Numbered from the stretch's first letter, positions 52,974 through 62,165 are shown. The stretch: 64,000 nt of DNA from Tenacibaculum todarodis (GCF_001889045.1 NZ_CP018155.1:739001-803000); one strand, 5' to 3'. The notes: generated from the letters alone by a model not told the origin. Program-made: numbers and translations.

Positions 52974-54461
52974 TTATGCTTCTTGTGTTTTTTGCTCAAA
53001 CCTTACTAGAATAAATTCGGCAGGTCTTACAATTGCTAACATTACAGTAACCAACATTCTACCTTCTAATATATCTGTACTTGTCATGGTGTTACCTAAA
53101 CCAATAATAACACTAAAAGCATCTTCTGGTTTTGTTCCTGCTAAAGCGCCGTTTCTCCACATTATAGTAAGGTAATTGTTAATCATACTTTTTACAGAAT
53201 TCCATGTATTTAAATTATTGGGTTCAAAAGCATAGGCTTTTAAAGCTAGTTTAATGGATTGTTCTATCATAATTATTGTTCTACGAACATTAATATAACG
53301 CCAATCGTTACTATTTCCATCTAAAGTACGAGCTCCCCAAACTAAAATACCATTTCCAGGAAAGGCTCTAATTGCATTTATAGATTTACCATCAAATGAA
53401 ACATTTAAATCTTGTTGCTCATCACTTGTAATATGTACTACTGGTTTAAGTACGCTTGAAACATTTACATTTGCGGGTGCATTCCAAACGCCTCTATCAT
53501 TATCTACTCTTGTGTAAATACCTGCCATTGCAGCAGAAGGCGGCAACCTGTTTAATAGCAAATGCATACTATCAATAATTGTATTGTAAGTTGGGCTATT
53601 TATAATAAGACTTGCATGAAGGTTTGCATTGTTTTCTTGGCTAAAATCTTCTGATTCTAAATAGGTTGTAATAACTGTTTTTGCTGATGCTTCTGGTAAT
53701 AAGTGCACTATTTCTGTTAATTGGAGGTTTATATTCTGAAATGTTATCGTTGTTTTTTGTACAACAATGGCTTGCAACCACGGATAATAAACAGCTCCAT
53801 AACTAAGATTTTCTGTGCCTATTTTTTCTCTAAAGTTGGTTATAATATCAATTTCTGAATCTATTCTGTTTTTATAACCATTGTAAATATCTACAATTGT
53901 AAATCTACTTTGTATTTCTGCACATTGTTTTAAAACGCTTTTATAGAGTTTAAAACTATCATTTTCTAAATTTACAGCATCAGGAATTACAATTATAGTT
54001 GGTTCTGGTTGGTTACGTAAAGTTTTAAGTCCACCTTCAGTATGTGTGCCAAGTAATTCGTCAAGATCAATTTTAACATGATCTTTGTCTTGGTAAGTTC
54101 CTACGGAAACAATGTAGCATGCTCCGCCTCCATTTTCATAAAACAGTTTGATGCAAGGATTCATAAATGCTTTATTATTTTCCTTATAATCAATAACATA
54201 ATCTTCACCATTTAAGCTGACAAGTGGTCTTGTTTCGTCTTCATTTGGTTTTAATATGTCGAATTTCGATTTAAAAGCATCTCCAAATAAGCTAATATAA
54301 TCTCCATAAGAAGTAATTTTTATAGGTTTATTTATACCGTTTTCGGCCCTTTCTGTATAACCAATAAAAACTGGTATAGAAGTTAAAACTTGTGCCACAG
54401 AACTAGAAAAAGCAGGTACTTCTTCAATAAATACGCCCGGAGTTTTAAATGTTTTTCCCAT
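52974..54461 (-). CDS. Contractile tail sheath protein
   Basis: 495 residues. The N-terminal block KTPGVFIEEVPAFSSSVAQV and IPVFIGYTE is the sheath signature of phage tails and extracellular contractile injection systems. The C-terminal part NDWRYINVRRTIIMIEQSI, DAFSVIIGLGNTMT and AIVRPAEFILVRF completes it, so full length. It would polymerise around the gp19 tube. Second gene of the operon, 9 nt after the unrecognised 283-residue protein. No baseplate, spike or AAA+ ATPase gene is nearby. Confidence 0.92.
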   Translation of the reverse strand: MGKTFKTPGVFIEEVPAFSSSVAQVLTSIPVFIGYTERAENGINKPIKITSYGDYISLFGDAFKSKFDILKPNEDETRPLVSLNGEDYVIDYKENNKAFMNPCIKLFYENGGGACYIVSVGTYQDKDHVKIDLDELLGTHTEGGLKTLRNQPEPTIIVIPDAVNLENDSFKLYKSVLKQCAEIQSRFTIVDIYNGYKNRIDSEIDIITNFREKIGTENLSYGAVYYPWLQAIVVQKTTITFQNINLQLTEIVHLLPEASAKTVITTYLESEDFSQENNANLHASLIINSPTYNTIIDSMHLLLNRLPPSAAMAGIYTRVDNDRGVWNAPANVNVSSVLKPVVHITSDEQQDLNVSFDGKSINAIRAFPGNGILVWGARTLDGNSNDWRYINVRRTIIMIEQSIKLALKAYAFEPNNLNTWNSVKSMINNYLTIMWRNGALAGTKPEDAFSVIIGLGNTMTSTDILEGRMLVTVMLAIVRPAEFILVRFEQKTQEA

Positions 54462-54470
54462 ATTATTACT

Positions 54471-55322
54471 TTAAATATATATATACATATGTGAGTAGTA
54501 TGTAGTATTCGATGTATTAAATTTTAATTGTTTTGGGTTCGCAATTGGTAAACTGCTAATAATTATTCTTTCTGGACCTAAATTTGAATTATAATTTTCT
54601 ATAAGTTGATACGTTTCTTCGGAATATTCCAATAAAGGGATTTTGTTGTTTGATTCAAAAACCAATGCTTTTTGACCATTTGCTAGAGTTTCTTGTATAG
54701 GTTCTTTAAAAACAACTCCTTTTCCTTTTTGAATAATGCTTACATCTTCTAATTTTAGAGTGGAATTATTAATGATAAAATACCTCCAAACAGTATGTTT
54801 AGTTTTAAAATTAACGGCATAATTAGCTACACTGTTTGCTATATAAGTTCGGAATAAATCTTGTACAAAGAACTCTAGAATACCCAATGGTTTATTATTT
54901 TGGTTAATTAAACCTTCCTTTCTTATTTCTTTTATTGTTTTTGTATCATTATTGTCAACAAAATCTTCTGAGTGCAACAAAAAAGTGTTTTTAGTTACAT
55001 TAAATTTACTATCTGAATTACTGAAGTAGAGTATTTTATCTTCTGAGAAATAGTTTTTAATATCCGTATAACTTATATATTCTGAAGTATTATTTCTAAA
55101 ACTTACTCTAAAAGAAATAGCTGAATTTTCTAATACTAATTCCCTTGGGTTTGTAGCAAATATTTGTAAATTTCCTTTATTAGGTTTAAAAAAGATTCCT
55201 AAATTTTTTGTTATTGTATTTGAATCTTCATCCAAATAAAACTCAACATGTTTAAATATTTTATCTTTAAAATACTCGTGATTGAAGTATATTGTAGCTA
55301 TATGGAAGTAGTTTTGAGACAT
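54471..55322 (-). CDS. Unrecognised protein upstream of sheath
   Basis: 283 residues, no signal peptide or helix anchor. It begins SQNYFHIATIYFNHEYFKD and looks mainly beta with many aromatic residues, ending in the unusual run TTYYSHMYIYI. I do not recognise a family; it is not similar to the Pvc16 type (DUF4255) tail terminator. First gene of the sheath operon, 9 nt upstream of the sheath. Possible roles: tail cap, terminator or assembly factor, by position only. Confidence 0.55.
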   Translation of the reverse strand: MSQNYFHIATIYFNHEYFKDKIFKHVEFYLDEDSNTITKNLGIFFKPNKGNLQIFATNPRELVLENSAISFRVSFRNNTSEYISYTDIKNYFSEDKILYFSNSDSKFNVTKNTFLLHSEDFVDNNDTKTIKEIRKEGLINQNNKPLGILEFFVQDLFRTYIANSVANYAVNFKTKHTVWRYFIINNSTLKLEDVSIIQKGKGVVFKEPIQETLANGQKALVFESNNKIPLLEYSEETYQLIENYNSNLGPERIIISSLPIANPKQLKFNTSNTTYYSHMYIYI

Positions 55323-55464
55323 TAAAGTTATTGGCTAAACAATTAATGTATCAAATTACTATTAGTTTACAGATTATATATAAGGTTTTTAACTGTTTGT
55401 TTATAAGGACTTACACTGTATTTATAATTTAAATATTATGATTATAACTACCTCAATTTAGTTG

Positions 55465-55472
55465 TATCTTTG
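55465..55472 (+). promoter_or_regulatory. -7 element of the DEAD-like gene
   Basis: TATCTTTG, a perfect TAnnTTTG, 40 nt before the ATG at 55512. It overlaps the TTG codon (55470) that would give a 14-residue extension, so that start is rejected. Confidence 0.6.
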
Positions 55473-55511
55473 CGGTCATTTATTACGTTAGATAATCAGT
55501 TTTATTACACT

Positions 55512-56123
55512 ATGCCTTTTAAAAAACTACATCCTACAATTCAAGAAAAGCTTGAGAACTTAGAAATAACTTCACCTACAGAAATACAGAAAAAAGGAAT
55601 TCCTGTAATAAAAAGTGGTGCAAATGTTTATTGTACTGCTCCAAAAGATGGTGGAAAAACAACAGCATTAATACTTACAACCTTACAGAAGTTAAAGTTT
55701 GAACCTGTTGGAACTGCGCCAAGAACCATTGTTTTAGTAGAAAACAAAGAGAAAGCCTTAGAAATGTATGATGCTTTTGTAAAATACACTAGATATACAG
55801 ATTTACGTGTGTATGTTGGTTACGAACAGTTACATATTGATACACAACGTTCTGAAATTTTTGAAGGTGTAGATGTGCTAATTTCTACACCAATTACATT
55901 AAATAAGTTGTTTTTATTGAATGGTGTAAATACGAGTCAGTTAAAGATGTTAAGTATTGATGATGCTGAGTTTTTAAAACAAAAGAAATCGTATACAGCT
56001 TTAATGTCCATCTCTCAAAGTATTGAAAAATGTCAGTTTGTTTTGTATTCAGAAAAAATAGATCCAACGTTAAAAAAGTTTGAGTCTTATTTTATGCAAT
56101 ACGCTAAAAAAGTTTCAATTTAG
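55512..56123 (+). CDS. Single-domain DEAD-box-like protein, degenerate
   Basis: 203 residues from the ATG at 55512. It corresponds to only the first RecA domain of a DEAD helicase. The Q-motif region is present (ITSPTEIQKKGIP), Walker A reads APKDGGKTT, Ib is STPITL, and the DEAD box reads IDDAEF. Motif III (SAT) and the second domain, motifs IV-VI, are missing. It may keep nucleotide or RNA binding but cannot unwind as a normal helicase. A ThiE-like gene follows 30 nt later. Confidence 0.8.
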   Translation: MPFKKLHPTIQEKLENLEITSPTEIQKKGIPVIKSGANVYCTAPKDGGKTTALILTTLQKLKFEPVGTAPRTIVLVENKEKALEMYDAFVKYTRYTDLRVYVGYEQLHIDTQRSEIFEGVDVLISTPITLNKLFLLNGVNTSQLKMLSIDDAEFLKQKKSYTALMSISQSIEKCQFVLYSEKIDPTLKKFESYFMQYAKKVSI

Positions 56124-56153
56124 AAATTTTCATTTCTTTAACAACACTAGATC

Positions 56154-56795
56154 ATGACAATACCTAAGCTACATTATATATCTCAAGGAAATTCACCTAA
56201 AGAACATTTAAAAAATATACAAACTGCCTGTTCTTCTGGAGCAGAATTGGTGCAATTGCGTTTAGAAAATATTTCAGAAAGTAAATATTTAAAAATAGCA
56301 ACAGAGGCAAGAGAAATTACTGCTCATTTTCAAACTAGATTATTAATTAATAATCATTTTAAAATAGCAAAAAAGATAAAAGCAGATGGTGTTCATTTAG
56401 AAAAAACGGACTTCTGCCCTACTACAGCTATAGAAAACTTATATACTTGGCAAATTATTGGAGCAACTGCAAACACTTTGGAAGACTGTGAAACATTGCT
56501 TAGTAAAAAAGTAGACTATATTAGTTTAGAGGCTTTTAAAAATACAAATACAGAAAACAAAAAAAGTGCTGTTTTAGGATTGAATGGTTATACAGCTATT
56601 ATTGAAGCTTTAAAAACAGAAACACCAATTATTGGTTTTGGAGGTATTACCACAAAAGATATTTCAGCTATTTTAAAAACTGGTATTTCTGGAGTCGCAG
56701 TTTCTGATGCTATTACAAGTGATTTTAATAGCATAAAAACATTTAATCAATTATTAAGCGCTTCTTCAACTGAAGAATTACGTCATACTTTTTAA
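56154..56795 (+). CDS. ThiE/TenI-like thiamine phosphate synthase family protein
   Basis: 213 residues forming a TIM barrel. LVQLRLENIS (about 33-42) replaces the usual QLReK, and INNHFKIAKKIKADGVHLEKTD (about 65-86) aligns with the ThiE motif where the second Asn is usually Asp and HLG is expected. IGFGGITTKD fits the phosphate site. With these changes it could be a non-ThiE paralogue. It is not in a thiamine operon. Confidence 0.75.
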   Translation: MTIPKLHYISQGNSPKEHLKNIQTACSSGAELVQLRLENISESKYLKIATEAREITAHFQTRLLINNHFKIAKKIKADGVHLEKTDFCPTTAIENLYTWQIIGATANTLEDCETLLSKKVDYISLEAFKNTNTENKKSAVLGLNGYTAIIEALKTETPIIGFGGITTKDISAILKTGISGVAVSDAITSDFNSIKTFNQLLSASSTEELRHTF

Positions 56796-56830
56796 GAAAT
56801 AACATCTAACAAACTTTTTTAGGGAACATT

Positions 56831-57730
56831 ATGTGGATGTATTTAGGCTTATTAGCCGCACTTTTTTTAGGATTACACAGTTTATGTAAAAAACACGCTG
56901 TACAAGGTAATGAGGTTTTCCCTGTACTTTTAGGTACTGTTTCTAGCGGATTTTTGTTTGTAGCTAGTTTTTATCTATTTTCTGTTTTCTATCCAGATTA
57001 TGCGCAAGAAAACGGTTATGATTTTCAACAAATACCTTGGAAAACGCATGGTTTTATTTTTATAAAGTCTGCTATAATGGCGGCTTCATGGGTTTTAGCC
57101 TATCAAGCTTTAAAACATTTACCAATAACTATTGTAACGCCCATTAGAAGTGCTGGACCTTTTTTTACGTTTATTGGCGCTATTGTAATTTATAAAGAAA
57201 GTCCAAATTTGTATCAATGGATTGGTTTTTTCTTAATTATCTTTTCGGTTATTTTATATTCTAGAATTGGTAAAAAGGAAGGTATTAATTTTAAGAGAAA
57301 TAAATGGATTTTCGCCATAATTGGAGCTACATTTTTAGGCGCTTCAAGTGGTTTGTATGATAAATTTTTAATTCAGAATTTAAGCTTAAATCCACAAACA
57401 TTACAATTCTGGTTTTGTTTGTATACCATACTCATTTTACTGATTATCTTAAGTATTACTTGGTTTCCGTATGCGGAAAAACGGAAAGCATTTAAGTTTC
57501 GTTGGTCTATAATTGCCGTTGGTGTTTTATTACAAGCCGCAGATTATTTTTATTTTAAAGCATTACAAGATCCGGAAGCCTTAATTATGTTATTGTCTGC
57601 CATAAAAAGAAGTCAATTAATAATAGCTGTAGTTATTGGCGGTTTGGTTTTTAAAGAGAAAAACAAACGTAAAAAACTAATACCTTTAGCTGGTATTTTA
57701 ATTGGTGTTTTTTTGATTTTGTACTCATAG
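56831..57730 (+). CDS. EamA/DMT-family transporter
   Basis: 299 residues with about ten transmembrane helices in two EamA repeats (about 1-135 and 150-299). TIVTPIRSAGPFFTFIGAIVIYKE in the first and LIMLLSAIKRSQLIIAVVIGGLVFKE in the second are the characteristic ends of each repeat. It should move small metabolites across the inner membrane; the direction and substrate are unknown. It follows the ThiE-like gene by 35 nt. Confidence 0.85.
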   Translation: MWMYLGLLAALFLGLHSLCKKHAVQGNEVFPVLLGTVSSGFLFVASFYLFSVFYPDYAQENGYDFQQIPWKTHGFIFIKSAIMAASWVLAYQALKHLPITIVTPIRSAGPFFTFIGAIVIYKESPNLYQWIGFFLIIFSVILYSRIGKKEGINFKRNKWIFAIIGATFLGASSGLYDKFLIQNLSLNPQTLQFWFCLYTILILLIILSITWFPYAEKRKAFKFRWSIIAVGVLLQAADYFYFKALQDPEALIMLLSAIKRSQLIIAVVIGGLVFKEKNKRKKLIPLAGILIGVFLILYS

Positions 57731-57802
57731 TTTTTTAAAATTTATATAAAAAACTTCATAAAGAAAAAACTACCTTACCCTTTTAAAATTTATAGTATCT
57801 AA

Positions 57803-58720
57803 ATGGAATCTAATTATAAAAACATAATAAAAAACGCCTATAAATCTGCTTCTTTAATTAAAGATGAAGGAAAAATAGCTACTTACATACCAGAATTAGC
57901 AAATGTAAATCCAGAAATGTTTGGTGTTCATATCACTAAAACAGATGGTACTAATTATGGAGAAGGAAATAATTTAGAGAAATTTTCTATACAAAGTATA
58001 GTTAAAGTGCTGTCATTATCTTTAGCATATAAAATCTTAGGAGAACAACTTTGGGAACGCGTGGATGTAGAACCTTCAGGAGCTAAATTCGATTCACTTT
58101 TATTATTAGAAACCAATAAAGGAATACCAAGAAATCCATTTATAAATGCAGGAGCCATCGTTATTTGTGATGTTTTAATTTCTAATTTAGGTGATGCAAA
58201 AGTAGAATTTTTAGCCTACGTTAGGGAATTAAGTGGTTTACCAACACTAACGTATTCTGATAAAATTGCCGATTCAGAAAAAGCAACAGGATACAGAAAT
58301 GTAGCGTTGTGTAATTTTATTAAATCTTTTGGAAACATTAAAAACGAACCTTCAGAAGTACTTGATTTTTATTTTGATATGTGCTCACTAGAAATGTCTT
58401 GTAAGGAATTATCTTATACTTTCACTTTTTTAGCCAATAAAGGAAAAACATTAGAAGGGAAAAAAATATTAAAGAAAAGTAAGTGTAAGAGAATTAATGC
58501 TTTAATGCTAACCTGTGGTTTTTATGATGAATCAGGAGAATTTGCCTTTAAAGTAGGATTACCAGGAAAAAGTGGTGTTGGTGGTGGTATTGTAGCATTA
58601 TATCCTAATAACTTTGCCATTGCAGTTTGGAGTCCTAAATTGAATCCGCATGGAAATTCTTATAAAGGAATGCATCTTTTAGAAGAAGTTACCACACATT
58701 CAGAATTGAGTATTTTTTAA
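57803..58720 (+). CDS. glsA: Glutaminase A
   Basis: 305 residues, usual length for bacterial glutaminases. The serine/lysine catalytic pair is in FSIQSIVKV (Ser and Lys three apart, about 60-68), with VEPSGAKFDSL, PRNPFINAGAI (about 108-118) and GLPGKSGVGGGIVA near the end. It hydrolyses glutamine to glutamate and ammonia, in the cytoplasm. Single gene. Confidence 0.93.
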   Translation: MESNYKNIIKNAYKSASLIKDEGKIATYIPELANVNPEMFGVHITKTDGTNYGEGNNLEKFSIQSIVKVLSLSLAYKILGEQLWERVDVEPSGAKFDSLLLLETNKGIPRNPFINAGAIVICDVLISNLGDAKVEFLAYVRELSGLPTLTYSDKIADSEKATGYRNVALCNFIKSFGNIKNEPSEVLDFYFDMCSLEMSCKELSYTFTFLANKGKTLEGKKILKKSKCKRINALMLTCGFYDESGEFAFKVGLPGKSGVGGGIVALYPNNFAIAVWSPKLNPHGNSYKGMHLLEEVTTHSELSIF

Positions 58721-58743
58721 AAAAGTAATTTAATTTTCATAAC

Positions 58744-60084
58744 TTATTTCTTTTTCTTCTTTTTTGAAACATCAGAAGTTGTGCTTATTGTTTTTGTACT
58801 TGCTATATAATTTGCCAATATTTTATCTACTAATTCTTCTTTAGTTAAATGATGAAAAATAGTTTTTATTTGCGCTTTAAAATCCTCAGAAACATTTCTA
58901 TTTGGTTTGGTTTTAAATATTTTTTTAGCCCACAACAGTCCATTATTTTCTTCAATACTTTGTGCGTCTGCTTTTTGGTAATTTTTAAAGGTAATACCTA
59001 AATCCTTTTCAAAATGGGCAATATTTTCTTCTTCCTCTTCTTGTATTATTGTTAAAGACAATCCTTTTGCTCCTGCTCTAGCTGTTCTTCCACTTCTATG
59101 CACATAAGCATCAAAAGTATCGGGTAAATGATAATTTACTACATAAGAAACTTCTTTTACATCAATACCACGAGCAGCTAAATCTGTAGCTACTAAAATA
59201 TCTACATGGCCTTCTCTAAATTGCCCCATTAATCTATCACGAATTCCTTGTGTTAAACTTCCATGAATGGCACCTGAAGAAAACTTGTTAATCGCTAATT
59301 TTTTAGCCAATTTGTTTACAGCAGCTTTCGTTTTACAGAAAATGATTCCTCTTTGACCTTCTTTAGAATTTAAAAAATGAAGTAAAACTTCTAATTTTTC
59401 TATAGGTTCTACAACTACATATTGATGCGCTATTCCTTGATGACCAATAGTTTCCATACTAGCTTCAATAGTAATTACATCTTTTGCCATGTAATTATTT
59501 ACCATTTGTCTAATTGCTCCTGGCATTGTTGCTGTAAATAGTAAGGTTCTTCTGTTTTTTGGAACTTCTTTAATAATACTGTCTAAACCTTCTTTTAAAG
59601 CACTAACCATTTCATCTGCTTCATCTAAAATAAAGTAAGATATGTTTTTAATATTAATTGCTTCACGTTTAACTAAATCTGCCAAGCGTCCTGGAGTTGC
59701 TACTATAATATGTGTGGTCTTTTTTAGGCTTTCTATTTGAGGTTTTATAGGAATACCACCAAACAAACCAACTATAGATACATTTAAAGCTTCTGAATTA
59801 AATGATTCTAAATTATTTTGAATCTGTTGCGCTAACTCTCTTGTTGGTGCTAAAATTATAGCTTGAATATTGGAGTTTTCTATGTCTATTAATTGTAATA
59901 ACGGTAAACCAAAAGCAGCTGTTTTACCAGTTCCAGTTTTTGCTAATGCTACAATATCTTCTTTTTGATTTAAAACAACAGGAATTACTTTTTCTTGAAT
60001 TTCCGTTGGAACAGAAATTTTTAAAGCAGCTAAACTTTCTTGTAATTGAGCATTAATTCCTAAATCTGAAAACTGTTTTGACAT
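58744..60084 (-). CDS. DEAD-box RNA helicase
   Basis: 446 residues with a full motif set: Q motif, AKTGTGKT (I), PTRELAQQ (Ia), VATPGR (Ib), LDEADEM (II), FTATMP (III), GIIFCKTK (IV), DLAARGIDV (V) and HRSGRTARAG (VI). A lysine-rich tail (SKKKKKK) ends it, likely for RNA contact. Probably acts in ribosome assembly or RNA decay in the cold; the cold-shock gene lies just upstream. Confidence 0.93.
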   Translation of the reverse strand: MSKQFSDLGINAQLQESLAALKISVPTEIQEKVIPVVLNQKEDIVALAKTGTGKTAAFGLPLLQLIDIENSNIQAIILAPTRELAQQIQNNLESFNSEALNVSIVGLFGGIPIKPQIESLKKTTHIIVATPGRLADLVKREAINIKNISYFILDEADEMVSALKEGLDSIIKEVPKNRRTLLFTATMPGAIRQMVNNYMAKDVITIEASMETIGHQGIAHQYVVVEPIEKLEVLLHFLNSKEGQRGIIFCKTKAAVNKLAKKLAINKFSSGAIHGSLTQGIRDRLMGQFREGHVDILVATDLAARGIDVKEVSYVVNYHLPDTFDAYVHRSGRTARAGAKGLSLTIIQEEEEENIAHFEKDLGITFKNYQKADAQSIEENNGLLWAKKIFKTKPNRNVSEDFKAQIKTIFHHLTKEELVDKILANYIASTKTISTTSDVSKKKKKK

Positions 60085-60145
60085 AAAATATTTTTATGCA
60101 AAGGTAACTACACTTTTTGAAGCGGTTGTTACTATTACACAATAA

Positions 60146-60171
60146 AAAACCCATCTTTTTAGATGGGTTTT
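60146..60171 (-). terminator. Terminator between cold-shock and helicase genes
   Basis: An 11-bp stem, AAAACCCATCT (60146-60156) and its complement (60161-60171), with a 4-nt loop. On the minus strand a T-rich stretch follows, so it ends the cold-shock gene transcript before the helicase gene. Confidence 0.7.
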
Positions 60172-60199
60172 GTTATAATTTTTAAAATGATAGTAACTG

Positions 60200-60646
60200 T
60201 TATATTTTTTGAACTTTAACAGCATTCATACCTTTTAATCCTTTTTCTAGTTCAAAAGATACTTTGTCATTTTCAGCTATTTCATCAATTAAGCCACTAA
60301 CATGCGTAAAATATTTTTCTTGATTTTCAGAATCTATAATAAAACCAAATCCTTTTGAAGTATCAAAAAACGATACTTTACCATTTCTAACAGGATCTTC
60401 TGGTTCCATATCTTCTTTTTTAGGAATACCAATAACAATACTTTCGGCATCTACCTGTACTTTCATCGTAGGATCTGGTGGTGTATCTGTAAAATTACCA
60501 TTATGATCTACGTATACAAACTGTATTCCTTGTCCAGGAATTTTAGCTTCTTTTTTAGCTTCTTTTTTCTTCCTTTTATCTTCACGTTTTTTTAAACGCT
60601 TTTTTTCTTTTTCATTTTTATTAAAAGTCTGCTGTGATTTTGCCAT
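60200..60646 (-). CDS. Cold-shock domain protein with basic N terminus
   Basis: 148 residues. A strongly basic N-terminal stretch (about 8-38, rich in Lys, Arg and Glu, probably helical) is followed by GIQFVYVDHNGNFTDTPPDP and a C-terminal cold-shock domain (about 85-148). RNP motifs there are KGFGFI and YFTHVS. Binds RNA, probably near ribosomes. Separate transcript from the helicase downstream. Confidence 0.88.
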   Translation of the reverse strand: MAKSQQTFNKNEKEKKRLKKREDKRKKKEAKKEAKIPGQGIQFVYVDHNGNFTDTPPDPTMKVQVDAESIVIGIPKKEDMEPEDPVRNGKVSFFDTSKGFGFIIDSENQEKYFTHVSGLIDEIAENDKVSFELEKGLKGMNAVKVQKI

Positions 60647-60916
60647 TCGTTGGTTTTATAATATAATTATTTTTGATAACTTGCTTAGGAAGATAATTGA
60701 ATTAAACTATTAATTACGAAAAAGATAAATGAAAATTTATCTGAAATTTTTCCAAAACAACTAGAATTGTAAAGTCAATTCTTTTAAGTACTGCAAATAT
60801 ACTGCTAATATCTTAATTTTTAAAAAGAAATTGCATCCTACTTTTTTATCAAAAGTAATTTTAACTTTTTAAATTTTAAAAAAAGGTTTTAATATTAGTA
60901 TTCTATTTTTCCTACA

Positions 60917-61453
60917 TTATTTAACCTTTAACTCTTGCCCTATCGCAATAATATTATTTGTTAAATTATTTAAAGATTTTAACTGAGAAACACTAATGTT
61001 ATAGTTTTTTGCAATTCTATATAACGTTTCTCCACTTACAACTGTATGGTAATCTGTAGTAGTTGTATCTGTATATTTCTCATTAATAGGTTCTATCGTT
61101 TTTTCATCATAACCTACAACAATTTCTTGTCCAATTTTAATTTTATCAAAATTCTCTACGCTATTTAATCTATACATTTCGGCTAAACTTAAATTGTATT
61201 TTCGAGCAATAACACTTAATGTTTCTCCTTTTTTTACAATATGAATTTGTGTAGGATCATATTCAGCAACTTTAACTTTCTTTAAAGCGGGTTTACTTGG
61301 GAAATTTGTAATAATATCTCCTGTAATTAAATTCATATAAGCAGGTTTACCTTCTAAAATAACTTCATCCCAACCTTGAGGAAGTTTTTTTTCTTGGGAA
61401 TAAGAATTACAAACCAATGCAAACAAACAGATAAATAATAACTTTAATTTCAT
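60917..61453 (-). CDS. Exported LysM protein with WW-like N-terminal segment
   Basis: 178 residues with a signal peptide (about 1-19). Two LysM domains: IVKKGETLSVIARKYNLSL (about 72-115) and TVVSGETLYRIAKNYNIS (about 136-178). Before them LPQGWDEVILEGKPAYMNL (about 24-42) closely resembles a WW domain, with the first tryptophan kept and the second replaced by Phe (TNFPSKP). Likely binds peptidoglycan. A single gene with about 270 nt of non-coding DNA upstream, in which I see only AT-rich sequence. Confidence 0.82.
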   Translation of the reverse strand: MKLKLLFICLFALVCNSYSQEKKLPQGWDEVILEGKPAYMNLITGDIITNFPSKPALKKVKVAEYDPTQIHIVKKGETLSVIARKYNLSLAEMYRLNSVENFDKIKIGQEIVVGYDEKTIEPINEKYTDTTTTDYHTVVSGETLYRIAKNYNISVSQLKSLNNLTNNIIAIGQELKVK

Positions 61454-61494
61454 AATAATTTTATTCTATAATATCTTCAAAAATACTATTTTTA

Positions 61495-61695
61495 TTAATC
61501 TTCATCAGTCAATTCAAAAAAAACATTTACTGGTTGATTAAACATTTTTGATAGTTTTAATGCTAATACTGTTGAAGGAACATATCTGTTTTTTTCAATG
61601 GAATTAATGGTTTGTCTAGAAACTCCAATAGCTATTGCTAATTCTTCTTGCGTTATATCTAAAATTGCACGCTGTACTTTAATTGTATTTTTCAT
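61495..61695 (-). CDS. Small XRE-type regulator
   Basis: 66 residues, a single helix-turn-helix domain: ITQEELAIAIGVSRQTINSI followed by EKNRYVPSTVLALKLSKMF, which fits the short YozG-like regulators. It is placed 5 nt after the membrane protein gene, a common pairing in which the regulator follows or precedes a small integral membrane protein. It probably binds the TATATTTGTC repeats upstream. Confidence 0.88.
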   Translation of the reverse strand: MKNTIKVQRAILDITQEELAIAIGVSRQTINSIEKNRYVPSTVLALKLSKMFNQPVNVFFELTDED

Positions 61696-61700
61696 AACAA

Positions 61701-62144
61701 TTATTTATTAAAACGTTTTAATTGAGAGAAAAACATTAATTGAATAACTAACATAAAAAACAATACCTGAAAATAACTAAAACTCTCTAGAGATTCATTT
61801 TGATTAAGAAATATGCCAACAATGTAATTTATAAAAGGTTGAGTTAAAGAATAAACAACTACCATTAAAAAAGCCAATCTATATGATTGTGAACGTAAGC
61901 TATCTATAAATTCATCTTCTATTTTCTCTTTTGAAATTGAAACGATTAATAATCCAACTAATACAATGTTTAATAATGCAGAATGTACCCAAATTGGAGC
62001 ATCTACCGATTTACGTACAAAAATTAAGATAAATGCAATAATAGCTACTATGTATCCAATTTTTTTGAATTTATTAGATAGTTGAAATCTATTCATCTTT
62101 TTTAAATAGTTTTGCTCTCTTTCACAAAATGACTGTTTTGACAT
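61701..62144 (-). CDS. Small integral membrane protein paired with XRE regulator
   Basis: 147 residues from the ATG at 62144. Four transmembrane helices (about 25-45, 52-70, 90-115 and 125-143) and a basic N terminus. A longer frame opens at 62189 but runs through the -7 box, so it is rejected. It resembles DUF2178-like partners of short XRE regulators. Function unknown. Confidence 0.7.
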   Translation of the reverse strand: MSKQSFCEREQNYLKKMNRFQLSNKFKKIGYIVAIIAFILIFVRKSVDAPIWVHSALLNIVLVGLLIVSISKEKIEDEFIDSLRSQSYRLAFLMVVVYSLTQPFINYIVGIFLNQNESLESFSYFQVLFFMLVIQLMFFSQLKRFNK

Positions 62145-62165
62145 GTTCTTTATTTTACAATTAGA

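Noticed and set aside
51553..55322. Prophage or type VI secretion locus
   Set aside because: No head, terminase, integrase, TssB/C, ClpV or TssM-like genes are present; only sheath and gp19 tube proteins, so neither label is supported.
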